Positions 1 through 8,129 of a stretch of 11,573 nt of DNA are shown here, piece after piece. A program made the position numbers and the translations under genes. Numbering within the stretch: the first letter of the stretch is position 1; each line of letters starts with the position of its first letter. This DNA comes from a bacterium (lineage in GTDB: Bacteria > Actinomycetota > Acidimicrobiia > Acidimicrobiales > UBA8592): NCBI GenBank assembly GCA_002713605.1, contig PATL01000014.1, positions 8,578 through 20,150 of the forward strand, in the 5' to 3' direction. The notes under the pieces were generated by a model. That model had not been told where the DNA came from. It was given only the letters and a program-made list of their open reading frames with translations, and searched no databases.

Positions 1-668
1 CCGCCTGGTTGGTTCTCCAGTCTCCAACGAACAATTTCTCTCATTAATCCGGAAGATTCTTCAGGGTTGCCCTCTGAAAGCTTTAGGACTGCGTTAGTAA
101 CTAGTAGATTTTTAGTTATCGATGATTGCCGGTAGTCGAATTGAAGTTCGTTCAACTTTAAAGTCTTTGTAACACTAGTTCTCATATCAAGCACATCAAC
201 TGACTCAATACTCGCCTTCATATCTGAACCATGGCCGCCTGCATTCATTTTGACAGCACCTCCAATAGTTCCTGGAACCCCTACGGCCCATTCAAATCCC
301 GCAAGTCCCCTTGAAGATGTTGATCTTGCCACTACAGGAAGCTTGGCTGCCCCACCAACAAAAGCATGCTCTTCAATAACATTTACTGCTTCAAACTCAG
401 AACCGAGCTTAATTATTAATCCTTCAAAGCCATTGTCTGAAATTAAGAGATTAGAACCATTACCTATAACCGCTACTTCTATATCTTTTTGTCTGCAGAT
501 ATCCAAAGTGTGGCCTAATTCTCTCGTGTTCTCTGCTTTGAGAAATAGAGAACATCTACCTATAGTCCTGTATGTTGTCAGTAAGCCTACTTCGTAATTG
601 CATATTGCCGCTTCGCGGCGCAATTCTCGATTTACTAGCTGAGAAATTTCCTTCCAATTATTAACCAT
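1..668 (-). CDS. murB: UDP-N-acetylenolpyruvoylglucosamine reductase MurB (3' part cut off by window edge)
   Basis: FAD/NADPH enzyme that reduces UDP-GlcNAc-enolpyruvate to UDP-MurNAc in the cytoplasm. Translating the minus strand from the ATG at 666-668 gives 222 residues before the left edge; full-length MurB is about 300, so the C-terminal quarter with the late catalytic Ser and Glu is not visible. Seen: the FAD-binding motif GNGSNLLISD (about residues 69-78), GVPGTIGG (130-137) followed by MNAGGHG (141-147), and the DYR motif (178-180) whose Arg belongs to the active site. The ATG is chosen because GGAG lies 9 nt upstream and homology starts soon after it. It follows murC after only 3 nt. 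Odd: the usual N-terminal 'T..RVGGPA' is replaced by TYRTIGRCS (32-40). Identity is certain from the combined motifs. Confidence 0.95.
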   Translation of the reverse strand, partial: MVNNWKEISQLVNRELRREAAICNYEVGLLTTYRTIGRCSLFLKAENTRELGHTLDICRQKDIEVAVIGNGSNLLISDNGFEGLIIKLGSEFEAVNVIEEHAFVGGAAKLPVVARSTSSRGLAGFEWAVGVPGTIGGAVKMNAGGHGSDMKASIESVDVLDMRTSVTKTLKLNELQFDYRQSSITKNLLVTNAVLKLSEGNPEESSGLMREIVRWRLENQPG

Positions 669-671
669 CTT

Positions 672-2057
672 CTAAGACTCCATTAGCTGGTCTGCGATAT
701 TGGTAAGGTCCCCTGCTCCTAAAGTTAGGCAAAGGTCTCCTTCAACAAGTATCTCCTGCAGAAGCGCAATTAGGTCTTCACGATGCTCACAATACCTAAT
801 TTTTTTATCAGTTCTCTTTGATGCCACTGCATCCGCAACTAATTTTCCAGTGACCCCTGGTATTGCCTTCTCTCCCGCAGAATATATGCCAGTGATAATT
901 ATTTCATCAGCATCTTGAAAGCTATTAGAAAAGGCACTAGCTAAATCATTTGTTCTCGTGAAACGATGGGGTTGAAATACAACGACGACCCTATTCCATT
1001 TACCCTCTTTCGCAGCTGCCAATGCAGATTCCACCTCAGTTGGGAGATGAGCATAATCGTCAATAAAGGAAATCCCATTTATTTCACCTCTGTATTGAAA
1101 CCTTCGGGCTACTCCAGCAAATTGCGAAATTCCCTTTTTGACCTTCTCTATACTAAGTCCTAAATCAACGGCAACAGCCACAGCGGCAGTAGCATTCAAA
1201 GCATTGTGGAAACCTGGACTTGCTAGATCAAAAGTGTCAATGACTCTGCCTTCGCTCACTATTTCAAAAACAGATGCAAATCGCTTTCCTTGATAATTCT
1301 TGATTTGGTAATTACTGTTTGGGGCTTTTCCATACGTCCGGATATTCGGAAGATCTTTTAGATATTGAGTTTCAGGTGAATCTCCGTATAAATAAACTAG
1401 CCCTTTGGTTCTTGTTGCGAATACCCTGAAAGCTTCCTTAAGCTTTTTATCATCCTTGTAGTACGCCAAGTGGTCTGATTCCACACTTGTGATTATTGAA
1501 ATATCTGAATCTAACTCTAGAAAAGAACCGTCAGATTCATCACCTTCGACAACAAGAATATCTGAATGATTATTCCAGAGGGCACCACACCCTATCTCAT
1601 TCAAGTCACCACCGATGAGGAAAGAAGGCTCAGTATCAGCTACCGACAAGAGGACAGACAGAATTGAGGAAGTAGTTGTTTTACCGTGTGTCCCGGCGAC
1701 CACTATAGATTTCTTCTTTTCTGTAATTGCAGCCATTATTTGCGCACGTGTTAACACTGGAGTACCGGTTTCCAAAGCGGCATTGATCTCTGGGTTTCCT
1801 TCTGGAATAGCTGTAGATTTAGTCAAAATTTTCGGATTCTCAAAGTTCGACTTAGAGTGCCCAATTGTGACCTTTATCCCTTTACTCTTCAACTGATCAA
1901 GCCCAGGGGAGTATTTAAGATCACTTCCTGAAACGTCATGTCCCATATCAGATAGAACATTAGCAATAGACCGCATACCGGCTCCACCAATTCCAACTAT
2001 GTGAACACTAGCCGGAGTATCCAAATCTATTCGTAACTGCTTCCCTGACCCTGTCAT
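672..2057 (-). CDS. murC: UDP-N-acetylmuramate--L-alanine ligase MurC
   Basis: ATP-dependent ligase adding L-Ala to UDP-MurNAc, the first amino acid of the stem peptide. It is 461 aa, normal for the family. Seen in order: the N-terminal UDP-binding loop GIGGAGM (22-28), the ATP P-loop AGTHGKTTT (121-129), the Mur metal/carbamate region EGDESDGSFL (171-180) and SVESDH (191-196), the central-domain HNALN (284-288), RRFQ (318-321), DDYAHLPTEV (333-342) and FQPHRFTRT (361-369), ending with a GAGD loop. Its ATG overlaps the murG TGA as ATGA (2054-2057), and murB begins 3 nt after its stop. Odd: the common DDYxHHPTE has Leu in place of the second His; I believe such variation occurs in actinobacterial relatives but could not check. 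Full-length, with all three Mur-ligase domains recognisable. Confidence 0.97.
   Translation of the reverse strand: MTGSGKQLRIDLDTPASVHIVGIGGAGMRSIANVLSDMGHDVSGSDLKYSPGLDQLKSKGIKVTIGHSKSNFENPKILTKSTAIPEGNPEINAALETGTPVLTRAQIMAAITEKKKSIVVAGTHGKTTTSSILSVLLSVADTEPSFLIGGDLNEIGCGALWNNHSDILVVEGDESDGSFLELDSDISIITSVESDHLAYYKDDKKLKEAFRVFATRTKGLVYLYGDSPETQYLKDLPNIRTYGKAPNSNYQIKNYQGKRFASVFEIVSEGRVIDTFDLASPGFHNALNATAAVAVAVDLGLSIEKVKKGISQFAGVARRFQYRGEINGISFIDDYAHLPTEVESALAAAKEGKWNRVVVVFQPHRFTRTNDLASAFSNSFQDADEIIITGIYSAGEKAIPGVTGKLVADAVASKRTDKKIRYCEHREDLIALLQEILVEGDLCLTLGAGDLTNIADQLMES
678..681 (-). promoter_or_regulatory. Ribosome binding site of murB
   Basis: On the minus strand GGAG lies 9 nt before the ATG at 666-668, inside the last codons of murC. 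This supports starting murB at 668 rather than further downstream, and coupling to murC translation. Confidence 0.5.
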
Positions 2058-3151
2058 TTAGCAACCTCGACCAGTAAACTAGCAATCTTTTCAGCAGCAT
2101 TCTTTTCTGATTTAGAGTGCCTTATTTTCGTCATACCCATCAAGCGCTCCTCATTTAGAACAATACTCTTAATCTCTTCGGCGATTCTCTCACCCGTACA
2201 GTTCTCATCTGAGACAATTACTGCTTTACCATCCATCACTAATGATTCGGCGTTTCTCCTCTGATGGTCTCCGGGAGCATTGGGCAAAGGTATGAGAATA
2301 GAAGGAAGTCCCAACAAATTTATTTCAGCAATAATTGAGCCTCCAGCACGCGAAATGATTAGATCAGCCGAATTAAGCACCATTGGCATTTGTTCCTCAT
2401 ATTCTATAGCCCTGTAATCAATCTTTTGCTCGAGATTTAGTTGTCCTAACTCTTCCCAGTCTCTACTGCCAATTATGTGGTAGACAGTGAGTTTCGGGAT
2501 TTCCTCTAAATTCGGTAAGGCGTTCAGTATCGACTTATTTATTTTCGAAGACCCTAATGAACCACCTGTAACAACTACCAATTTATTATCTGCAGGAATT
2601 CCGAGTTGGCTTCGGTGCATAGACCTATAGCTTTTACTCAGATCAGCGATTTCTTTCCGAACTGGATTCCCTGTGTAAACACTGTGAGGCAATTCAGTAT
2701 TCTTGTACGAAACAGCTGATTTCTTCACCCACTTACTTATAAGCTTATTAGCACTACCAGGTACTGAGTTCTGTTCATGGAGTACAACCGGCGTACCAGT
2801 TAATAGCCCTGCCAATGATCCAGGTATTGCTGCAAAACCGCCCAAAGATAAAATCACTTTTGGCTTAGATTTCCTGACATATTGGTAGGCAAAGACAGTT
2901 GACTTGACCAAAAGAGTTAATGCTTTTATTGAGGATAAGATGTTTCTGCGGTCTAACCCATTCCCTTTCAATGGACTGAATTGAAAATTAGCAGCCGTTA
3001 GTAGCTTATTGTCGATATCTCTATCGCTAGTAAAAAAATGTATTTCAGTTCTTCTTTTGCCCAAACAAACAAGAGCCTCAGCAATAGCTAATCCTGGGTA
3101 TAAATGTCCGGCAGTACCGCCGCCAGCGATTACCGCAAAGGACTCACTCAT
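2054..3151 (-). CDS. murG: UDP-GlcNAc:undecaprenyl-PP-MurNAc-pentapeptide GlcNAc transferase MurG
   Basis: Peripheral membrane GT28 glycosyltransferase that turns lipid I into lipid II on the inner face of the cytoplasmic membrane. At 365 aa it is a normal length. Seen: the N-domain glycine loop GGGTAGHLYP (10-19), in the GGGTAGH form typical of actinobacteria; the hydrophobic membrane-association stretch around 74-90; the second glycine-rich loop LGGF (103-106); HEQN (125-128); GNPVR (161-165); the UDP-binding loop GGSLGSSKIN (196-205); SRAGGSIIAE (267-276), which contacts the donor sugar-nucleotide; and DHQRRNA (295-301). The start ATG overlaps the ftsW stop as ATGA (3148-3151) and AGGAA lies just upstream. 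Its stop overlaps murC by 4 nt. It sits between the flippase/polymerase-type gene ftsW and murC, as in most dcw clusters. Confidence 0.97.
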   Translation of the reverse strand: MSESFAVIAGGGTAGHLYPGLAIAEALVCLGKRRTEIHFFTSDRDIDNKLLTAANFQFSPLKGNGLDRRNILSSIKALTLLVKSTVFAYQYVRKSKPKVILSLGGFAAIPGSLAGLLTGTPVVLHEQNSVPGSANKLISKWVKKSAVSYKNTELPHSVYTGNPVRKEIADLSKSYRSMHRSQLGIPADNKLVVVTGGSLGSSKINKSILNALPNLEEIPKLTVYHIIGSRDWEELGQLNLEQKIDYRAIEYEEQMPMVLNSADLIISRAGGSIIAEINLLGLPSILIPLPNAPGDHQRRNAESLVMDGKAVIVSDENCTGERIAEEIKSIVLNEERLMGMTKIRHSKSEKNAAEKIASLLVEVAK

Positions 3152-4338
3152 CTTTTCCTCGGCTGTCCGATATTTATCATTATTCCAATTGCCGCCATCC
3201 CCACCACAAGTGAGCTCCCGCCATAGGATATAAACGGAAGCGGCAACCCTGTATTAGGCATCTGCCCAATTGTTACTCCGATATTCACTAATGCTTGAAC
3301 AGCAAACCAACTTGTAATGCCCATTGCCATTAGATAGCCAAATTTGTCACGAGAATCCTTCGCTATCTGAACTCCGAAAATAACCAAACCCACAAAAAGT
3401 GATAACACGACAAGAGAACCGAACAAACCCATTTCCTCTGCGATCACAGTAAATATAAAATCCGTATGCGTCTCTGGAGTCCACCATTTAGATTTACTGG
3501 AACCTGGCCCTACACCCAACAGTCCCCCATTGCTTATTCCTGTTAGCGATTGAAGTGTCTGCCACCCTGAATTAAGCGCATCACCCTCAGGATTCAGCAC
3601 TGCTAATAAACGTTTTCTTCTATAAGGAGCGGCAATAGCACCGAGAAGCAGTAAAGGTGTAAGAACTAAACCAAACTTGAAAAGTTTATCCAACGGGATT
3701 CCGCCAAGGTAAAGAATTGAACCGAGAAGGAAAAATATGAGGCACATAGTGCCGTAATCTGGTTGGCTTATAAGCATTACGATTGCAGGTAGTACCGCAA
3801 AGAATGGTTCTCCATAAGCGCGTTTATTTCGAAGGTCTTTTTGATAGTCAGAAATGACCTGCGCAGTGAGAATTACAGTTACGATCTTCAAGATTTCAGA
3901 TGGCTGAAATGATATGCCAGAAATAGCTATCCAACGTGTAGCTCCGCCTCCTTGAACACCTAAAGGAGTGTAAAGCAAAAACATCAAGAAATAAGTCACA
4001 TACAATAATGGGCGTGCAAGGAGCTTCAGGTTTCTGTAATCAAACTTTGAGGCACAATAAAGCGCCCCTAAGCCTAAGGCAAACCATATCGCTTGCCTCA
4101 TAGCGTATGAGAATTCTCCTATACCTTCCTGACTTGCAACAACAGAACCTGCTGAAAGGATCATTGCGATACCGAATACATTCAAAACAAGCACTACGTA
4201 GAGCAATTTTCGTTGGGTAGGAGTCCATGAATTCTTGGATGATCGGTCTGCTTTCTCTGATGATTTCAGCGTCGCGAATAAAACGTTCTTAATGCTTTGC
4301 GAGTATGAATTAGCGTTTGGTTGATCAATTATTGTCAT
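3148..4338 (-). CDS. ftsW: SEDS-family septal peptidoglycan glycosyltransferase FtsW
   Basis: Integral membrane polymerase that joins lipid II into glycan strands at the septum, acting with the class B PBP FtsI. The 396-aa protein has a hydrophilic cytoplasmic N-terminus (1-43), then about ten hydrophobic segments. Family signatures seen: FQPSEILK (144-151), SQPDYGT (191-197), SGWQTLQSL (257-265), the glycine-rich loop GGLLGVGPG (271-279), PETHTDFIF (288-296) with Asp293 matching the conserved catalytic Asp of SEDS enzymes, EEMG (301-304), and PLPFISYGGSS (366-376). FtsW rather than RodA is inferred from the dcw position next to murD and murG and from the FtsI gene in the same operon. The start overlaps the murD end by 14 nt; AAGG lies 8 nt upstream of the ATG, next to an A7 run. 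Its stop overlaps murG by 4 nt. Confidence 0.95.
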   Translation of the reverse strand: MTIIDQPNANSYSQSIKNVLFATLKSSEKADRSSKNSWTPTQRKLLYVVLVLNVFGIAMILSAGSVVASQEGIGEFSYAMRQAIWFALGLGALYCASKFDYRNLKLLARPLLYVTYFLMFLLYTPLGVQGGGATRWIAISGISFQPSEILKIVTVILTAQVISDYQKDLRNKRAYGEPFFAVLPAIVMLISQPDYGTMCLIFFLLGSILYLGGIPLDKLFKFGLVLTPLLLLGAIAAPYRRKRLLAVLNPEGDALNSGWQTLQSLTGISNGGLLGVGPGSSKSKWWTPETHTDFIFTVIAEEMGLFGSLVVLSLFVGLVIFGVQIAKDSRDKFGYLMAMGITSWFAVQALVNIGVTIGQMPNTGLPLPFISYGGSSLVVGMAAIGIMINIGQPRKR

Positions 4339-5677
4339 CTTTTTTTCCTTTTAAAAAGCTGTTAATCTTTATCGCAAAATCAAGGCCACGTTCTTTATAA
4401 TTTTTGTACCAATCGAATGATGCACAGCCCGGAGATAGAAGCACTACATCACCTGGGATGCTATGAGTATGAGCTATTTCTACAGCATCTTCCATTGATT
4501 CAGCTAAGGATACGCTAACTTTCTTTTCGAATGCTAACTCTATTTCTTTAGATGCCTCTCCTATTGCAATTAGGTGTTTTACTCGATTCAGCATGGGCAT
4601 AATTACAGTTAGGTCCAATCCCTTGTTGCGCCCACCCATAATAAGTATTACGTTGTCGAAACTTTCCAGAGCTGCAAGAACTGAATGTGGTGTAGTTGAT
4701 TTACTATCGTCATACCATCGAATTCCTTGATGCTCAATAATCATCTCAATTCGATGCGGAAGATGATTGAAGTGCCTTAGCGTTTCAATAATTGCCTCAT
4801 TATCAGCCCCTGCATGTGTTGCAGCTAATGCTGCTGCTAAAGCGTTAGAAATATCATGTGGCGCACTTCTTGATAGCTCCTCCACTTTCATTAATTTGTG
4901 CCCCTCAACAAACAAGCAATTACTCGACACTTTGCTATTGCCTTTATTTAATCCAAATGTTCGGAATACTCCATGAGAAGGCCTATGGCTCATTACTATT
5001 TCATCATCCTCGTTAGCAAGGGCTACTTGGCTACCTGAGATGTTTTCCCAAATTTGCGCTTTTGCCAGTTCATAACCTTTTAAATCTTTATGTACATCAA
5101 GATGATCAGGAGAGAAATTTAGCCAAACGCCTATATCCGGTGCGAAATTCTTAGATTGACCTAACCGGAATGAAGATGCCTCAACTACAAATTTCGATAG
5201 GGATTGGTCCTGAATTGCCACAACTAATGGGGTTTCGGTATTCCCTACCGCTTTTGTCTTAATTCCACTTGAATTTAGCATTTGATTTACCATCATCGTG
5301 ACAGTCGTCTTCCCATTTGTCCCCGTCACAGCAATACATGAGCGTTCATCGTACATTTGAGCTAGATCAAATTCTCCCTGAATTAATAGCTGACTATTAC
5401 GAGCAAATTTGAGAGCAATATGGTTATCTGGCAAACCTGGCGTTGGGAAAATTGCTTCCAAATCTTTTAGATACTCTTCACAATCAGCGACATCTTGACA
5501 AGAGTAGATTTCGCTATTTAATTTTTTCGCCATTGCCGATGCCGCTTCTGACGGAGAATCATCAAATAGATGGAGAGAGAACCCTTTCTCGTTCAGAAAC
5601 TTCGCTACGGATTGGCCAGTTAGGCCAAGACCATAAATTCCAATCTTTGATCCACTTTCGATAATCTTTCCATTCAT
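4325..5677 (-). CDS. murD: UDP-N-acetylmuramoyl-L-alanine--D-glutamate ligase MurD
   Basis: Cytoplasmic ATP-dependent ligase adding D-Glu to UDP-MurNAc-L-Ala. At 450 aa it has the normal family length. Seen: the Rossmann-like N-terminal loop GLGLTGQS (16-23), the ATP P-loop GTNGKTT (119-125), EASSF (166-170), NFSPDHLDVH (187-196), HDISNALAA (274-282), the C-domain linker LPHRIE (306-311), DDSKSTTPHS (323-332), which is the NDSKATNP-type substrate motif with Ala to Ser, GGRNKGLD (348-355), and LLSPGCASFDWYKNYKERG near the C-terminus. It overlaps the mraY stop as ATGA (5674-5677), and its last 14 nt overlap ftsW. An A7 tract (T7 at 4340-4346 on the plus strand) lies four codons before the stop. 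A -1 shift there would end the protein at a TGA inside the ftsW ATGA, with little effect on MurD itself. Confidence 0.97.
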   Translation of the reverse strand: MNGKIIESGSKIGIYGLGLTGQSVAKFLNEKGFSLHLFDDSPSEAASAMAKKLNSEIYSCQDVADCEEYLKDLEAIFPTPGLPDNHIALKFARNSQLLIQGEFDLAQMYDERSCIAVTGTNGKTTVTMMVNQMLNSSGIKTKAVGNTETPLVVAIQDQSLSKFVVEASSFRLGQSKNFAPDIGVWLNFSPDHLDVHKDLKGYELAKAQIWENISGSQVALANEDDEIVMSHRPSHGVFRTFGLNKGNSKVSSNCLFVEGHKLMKVEELSRSAPHDISNALAAALAATHAGADNEAIIETLRHFNHLPHRIEMIIEHQGIRWYDDSKSTTPHSVLAALESFDNVILIMGGRNKGLDLTVIMPMLNRVKHLIAIGEASKEIELAFEKKVSVSLAESMEDAVEIAHTHSIPGDVVLLSPGCASFDWYKNYKERGLDFAIKINSFLKGKKDDNN

Positions 5678-6723
5678 GGAGCAAACACTTCCCTAAAGTC
5701 AGACACTTCAACGAAGTCTGCATAAAAGATTCCCAAAGCGATAGCTACGAAAAATCCACTTATGATCCAAAACCTAACTATCACTGTTGTTTCCGGCCAT
5801 CCGTGAAGCTCGAAGTGGTGATGGAAGGGAGCCATACGAAAAATTCGTCTTTGGTTCATCCATCTGTAGCCAACGATTTGCACAACTACAGAGATTGTTT
5901 CAAGCACGAATATCCCGCAAATGATTGGAAGTAATAATTGAGTGTTAGTTGCCAGCCCTAAGCAGCCAAGAGCAGTTCCAATTGCCAATGAACCAGTATC
6001 CCCCATAAATATTTTTGCAGGAGCAGCATTCCACCATAAGAAACCCACACAGGCTCCAAGCATCGAAACAGCAACAACAGCTAGATCTAAAGCATGATCA
6101 AGCTGATAGATTGCCGGGTGACGAAATGCCCAGAATGAGATAACTGTGAAAGCGCTGAAACACAGAGTAGAAGAGCCAGCAGCTAATCCATCAAGCCCAT
6201 CCGTCAGGTTAACCGCATTGCTCATTGCGAGAATAATGAATGCAGCCCAAAAGACCCAACCAATTGGCCCTAAGTCAAAAGATATAGAATCCCAACGAGT
6301 AAAAGATACTTCTGTGTGTACTTCAGTGAACAGGACCATAAGAACCGCGAATCCGAATGCTACGGTCAAAAGGCCTATAATTTTCATTTTCTTGTTCAGC
6401 CCTAGATTTCTGGCGTTACGAATTTTTATCCAGTCATCGAGGAAGCCAACGAATCCTGCTCCAACAATCGCAAGCATGACAAAGAGCCCAGAACGCGTAT
6501 AGATACCGTTATATAAATCCGAAATTATATAAGCAACGAAAGCCCCCAAGACAACTGCTATGCCACCCATTGTTGGCGTCCCTGATTTCGTTTGATGCCC
6601 ATCTGGCCCATCTTTTCGTATGGGTTGACCTATTCCCTTTGAAGAAAGCCACTTGATTAAGTACCTAGTCCCAAGAAGGGATATTGATGCAGATACCGTC
6701 ACGGCAAGTAAAAGTCGTATCAT
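5674..6723 (-). CDS. mraY: Phospho-N-acetylmuramoyl-pentapeptide-transferase MraY
   Basis: Polytopic membrane enzyme that transfers phospho-MurNAc-pentapeptide from UDP to undecaprenyl phosphate, making lipid I. The 349-aa protein has a hydrophobic profile consistent with about ten membrane segments. Catalytic signatures seen: KSGTPTMGG (46-54), the paired aspartates in FLDDWIK (94-100), GLNKKMK (108-114), NLTDGLDGLA (172-181), IFMGDTGSLA (238-247) with the third key Asp, and the MraY-specific APFHHHFELHGWPE (298-311), which separates it from WecA/TagO relatives. The start shares one base with the murE stop (TAATG), with GGAGG about 10 nt upstream; the stop overlaps murD by 4 nt. It directly follows murE, without the expected murF in between. 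Its natural substrate needs the MurF product, so murF should exist elsewhere in the genome. Confidence 0.97.
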   Translation of the reverse strand: MIRLLLAVTVSASISLLGTRYLIKWLSSKGIGQPIRKDGPDGHQTKSGTPTMGGIAVVLGAFVAYIISDLYNGIYTRSGLFVMLAIVGAGFVGFLDDWIKIRNARNLGLNKKMKIIGLLTVAFGFAVLMVLFTEVHTEVSFTRWDSISFDLGPIGWVFWAAFIILAMSNAVNLTDGLDGLAAGSSTLCFSAFTVISFWAFRHPAIYQLDHALDLAVVAVSMLGACVGFLWWNAAPAKIFMGDTGSLAIGTALGCLGLATNTQLLLPIICGIFVLETISVVVQIVGYRWMNQRRIFRMAPFHHHFELHGWPETTVIVRFWIISGFFVAIALGIFYADFVEVSDFREVFAP

Positions 6724-8129
6724 TATCGCCTAGCCTCCAAAGCTTCCCGCCCAACATCACTATCCAAAAAGGGAAGGAAGGTTCCGCTTACCTCTTGATA
6801 TGGTTCACAACCTTTACCTGCTATCAACACGACATCATCCTGATTAGCTGATTTAATAGCATGGTGAATAGCTTCTCGCCTATCTGGATTAACGTATACA
6901 GTTTCAATATCATTAATTCCTGACAAAATATCATTGATAATCCCCATTTGATCTTCAGATCTAGGGTTATCTGAAGTTAGATATACATTCGTGGCATGAG
7001 TTTCTGAAATCATGCCCATTGGCGCCCTCTTCGTAGTATCACGATCTCCACCGCAGCCAAATACTACATGTGTCCTTCCCTCTGCTAGGAGTTCTTTTAT
7101 GGATAACAAGATTTTCTCCAACCCATCTGGAGTATGGCAGTAGTCAATGATTACGTATGGTTGCCCATCACTATGCTCTAAGAGTTCAAACCTTCCGGGA
7201 GTTCCTTCTACACTCTCGAGACCTTTTACGATCGCTTCTCTATCAAACCCGAGTGCATCAGCAGCTACCGCTGCGCCTAAAGCATTCTCAAGATTAAATA
7301 CTCCGGGAAGGTTAAGATTAATAATTTTCCCCTTCCAGCGGAAGGTAGTTTTGATCAGGGTTTGCTCAATGATCTCAACATCATTTAACGAAAAGCTCAC
7401 TTCGGGTATTTCAACCTCATGCATAAGCTTCTTACCAAACTCATTGTCAACATTTATTACAGCCAATTTTGAGTGGATTGGGCTAAATAGCAATGATTTT
7501 GCTTGATAGTAACTTTCCATATCCCCGTGGTAGTCAAGATGATCAAGACTTAGATTTGTAAAGATTGCAGCATCATAAGTTATCTCGGAAATCCTGTTTT
7601 GAAGTAAAGCATGCGAGCTTACTTCCATTGCTAAAAAAGATACCCCGTTCCTGATAAAGTCTCTGATTTGTCGTTGGAGATCGGGTGCTTCTGGCGTCGT
7701 CAATTGACCCGTTAGCGTCCCTATAGTTTCTGATTTCTTTCCTGCTGCTTCAGCTATTGCTGAAAGAATACTAACTGTGGTTGTCTTACCATTTGTCCCT
7801 GTCACGCCTATTGTTGTGATTTCTCGTGAGGGAAAGTCATAAAATATTTCAGCTATTTCACTCATCATTTTTCTGCTACTGGAAGAAATAATCTGTGGAA
7901 AATCAATATTGACTCTTCTTTCTACAACCAGCGCACTTGCACCCTCTTTAATTACGTCATGCGCGAAGTTATGACTATCGTTCTTTTCGCCTTCAAAACA
8001 GAAAAATAAATCACCGCCGTTGGTAGAGCGAGAGTCATAGCTCAATCCATGAATTTCAAGATCATGGATTTCCCCTATTATTTCGAAATCCGAGTTCCTT
8101 ACATTTTCTAAAATCTCGTTGAGGTTCAT
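6723..8129 (-). CDS. murE: UDP-MurNAc-tripeptide synthetase MurE, probably meso-diaminopimelate-adding
   Basis: Cytoplasmic ATP-dependent ligase that adds the third stem residue to UDP-MurNAc-L-Ala-D-Glu. The 468-aa protein is full length. Seen: SYDSRS (30-35) in the uridine-binding domain, the P-loop GTNGKTTT (111-118), TTPEA (144-148), EVSSHAL (169-175), LSLDHLDYH (193-201), PGRFE (311-315), DYCHTPDGLE (329-338), the meso-DAP signature DNPR (387-390; lysine enzymes differ here), and GKGCE (438-442) with the Glu that contacts the amino acid. Odd: DYAHTP has become DYCHTP, and GKGHE has become GKGCE, so two normally different positions both carry Cys. The start ATG overlaps the ftsI TGA as ATGA (8126-8129), with GGGGGA 5 nt upstream. 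The next gene is mraY, not murF. Confidence 0.96.
   Translation of the reverse strand: MNLNEILENVRNSDFEIIGEIHDLEIHGLSYDSRSTNGGDLFFCFEGEKNDSHNFAHDVIKEGASALVVERRVNIDFPQIISSSSRKMMSEIAEIFYDFPSREITTIGVTGTNGKTTTVSILSAIAEAAGKKSETIGTLTGQLTTPEAPDLQRQIRDFIRNGVSFLAMEVSSHALLQNRISEITYDAAIFTNLSLDHLDYHGDMESYYQAKSLLFSPIHSKLAVINVDNEFGKKLMHEVEIPEVSFSLNDVEIIEQTLIKTTFRWKGKIINLNLPGVFNLENALGAAVAADALGFDREAIVKGLESVEGTPGRFELLEHSDGQPYVIIDYCHTPDGLEKILLSIKELLAEGRTHVVFGCGGDRDTTKRAPMGMISETHATNVYLTSDNPRSEDQMGIINDILSGINDIETVYVNPDRREAIHHAIKSANQDDVVLIAGKGCEPYQEVSGTFLPFLDSDVGREALEARR

Noticed and set aside
607..619. Small GCCGC-TTC-GCGGC hairpin near the start of murB
   Set aside because: Only 5 bp, explained by the RREAA codons, with no terminator tail.
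6146..6502. Plus-strand open frame of 118 codons opposite mraY, and similar ones at 7147-7506 and 250-597
   Set aside because: Each lies antisense to a clear dcw gene. The translations are low in family-like motifs and look like reverse-strand images of the real genes.
8044..8070. Perfect 9-bp inverted repeat with a 9-nt loop inside murE
   Set aside because: About one such repeat is expected by chance in a window of this size, and it encodes a repetitive IHDLEIHG peptide. No T-run follows and it lies deep in a coding region.
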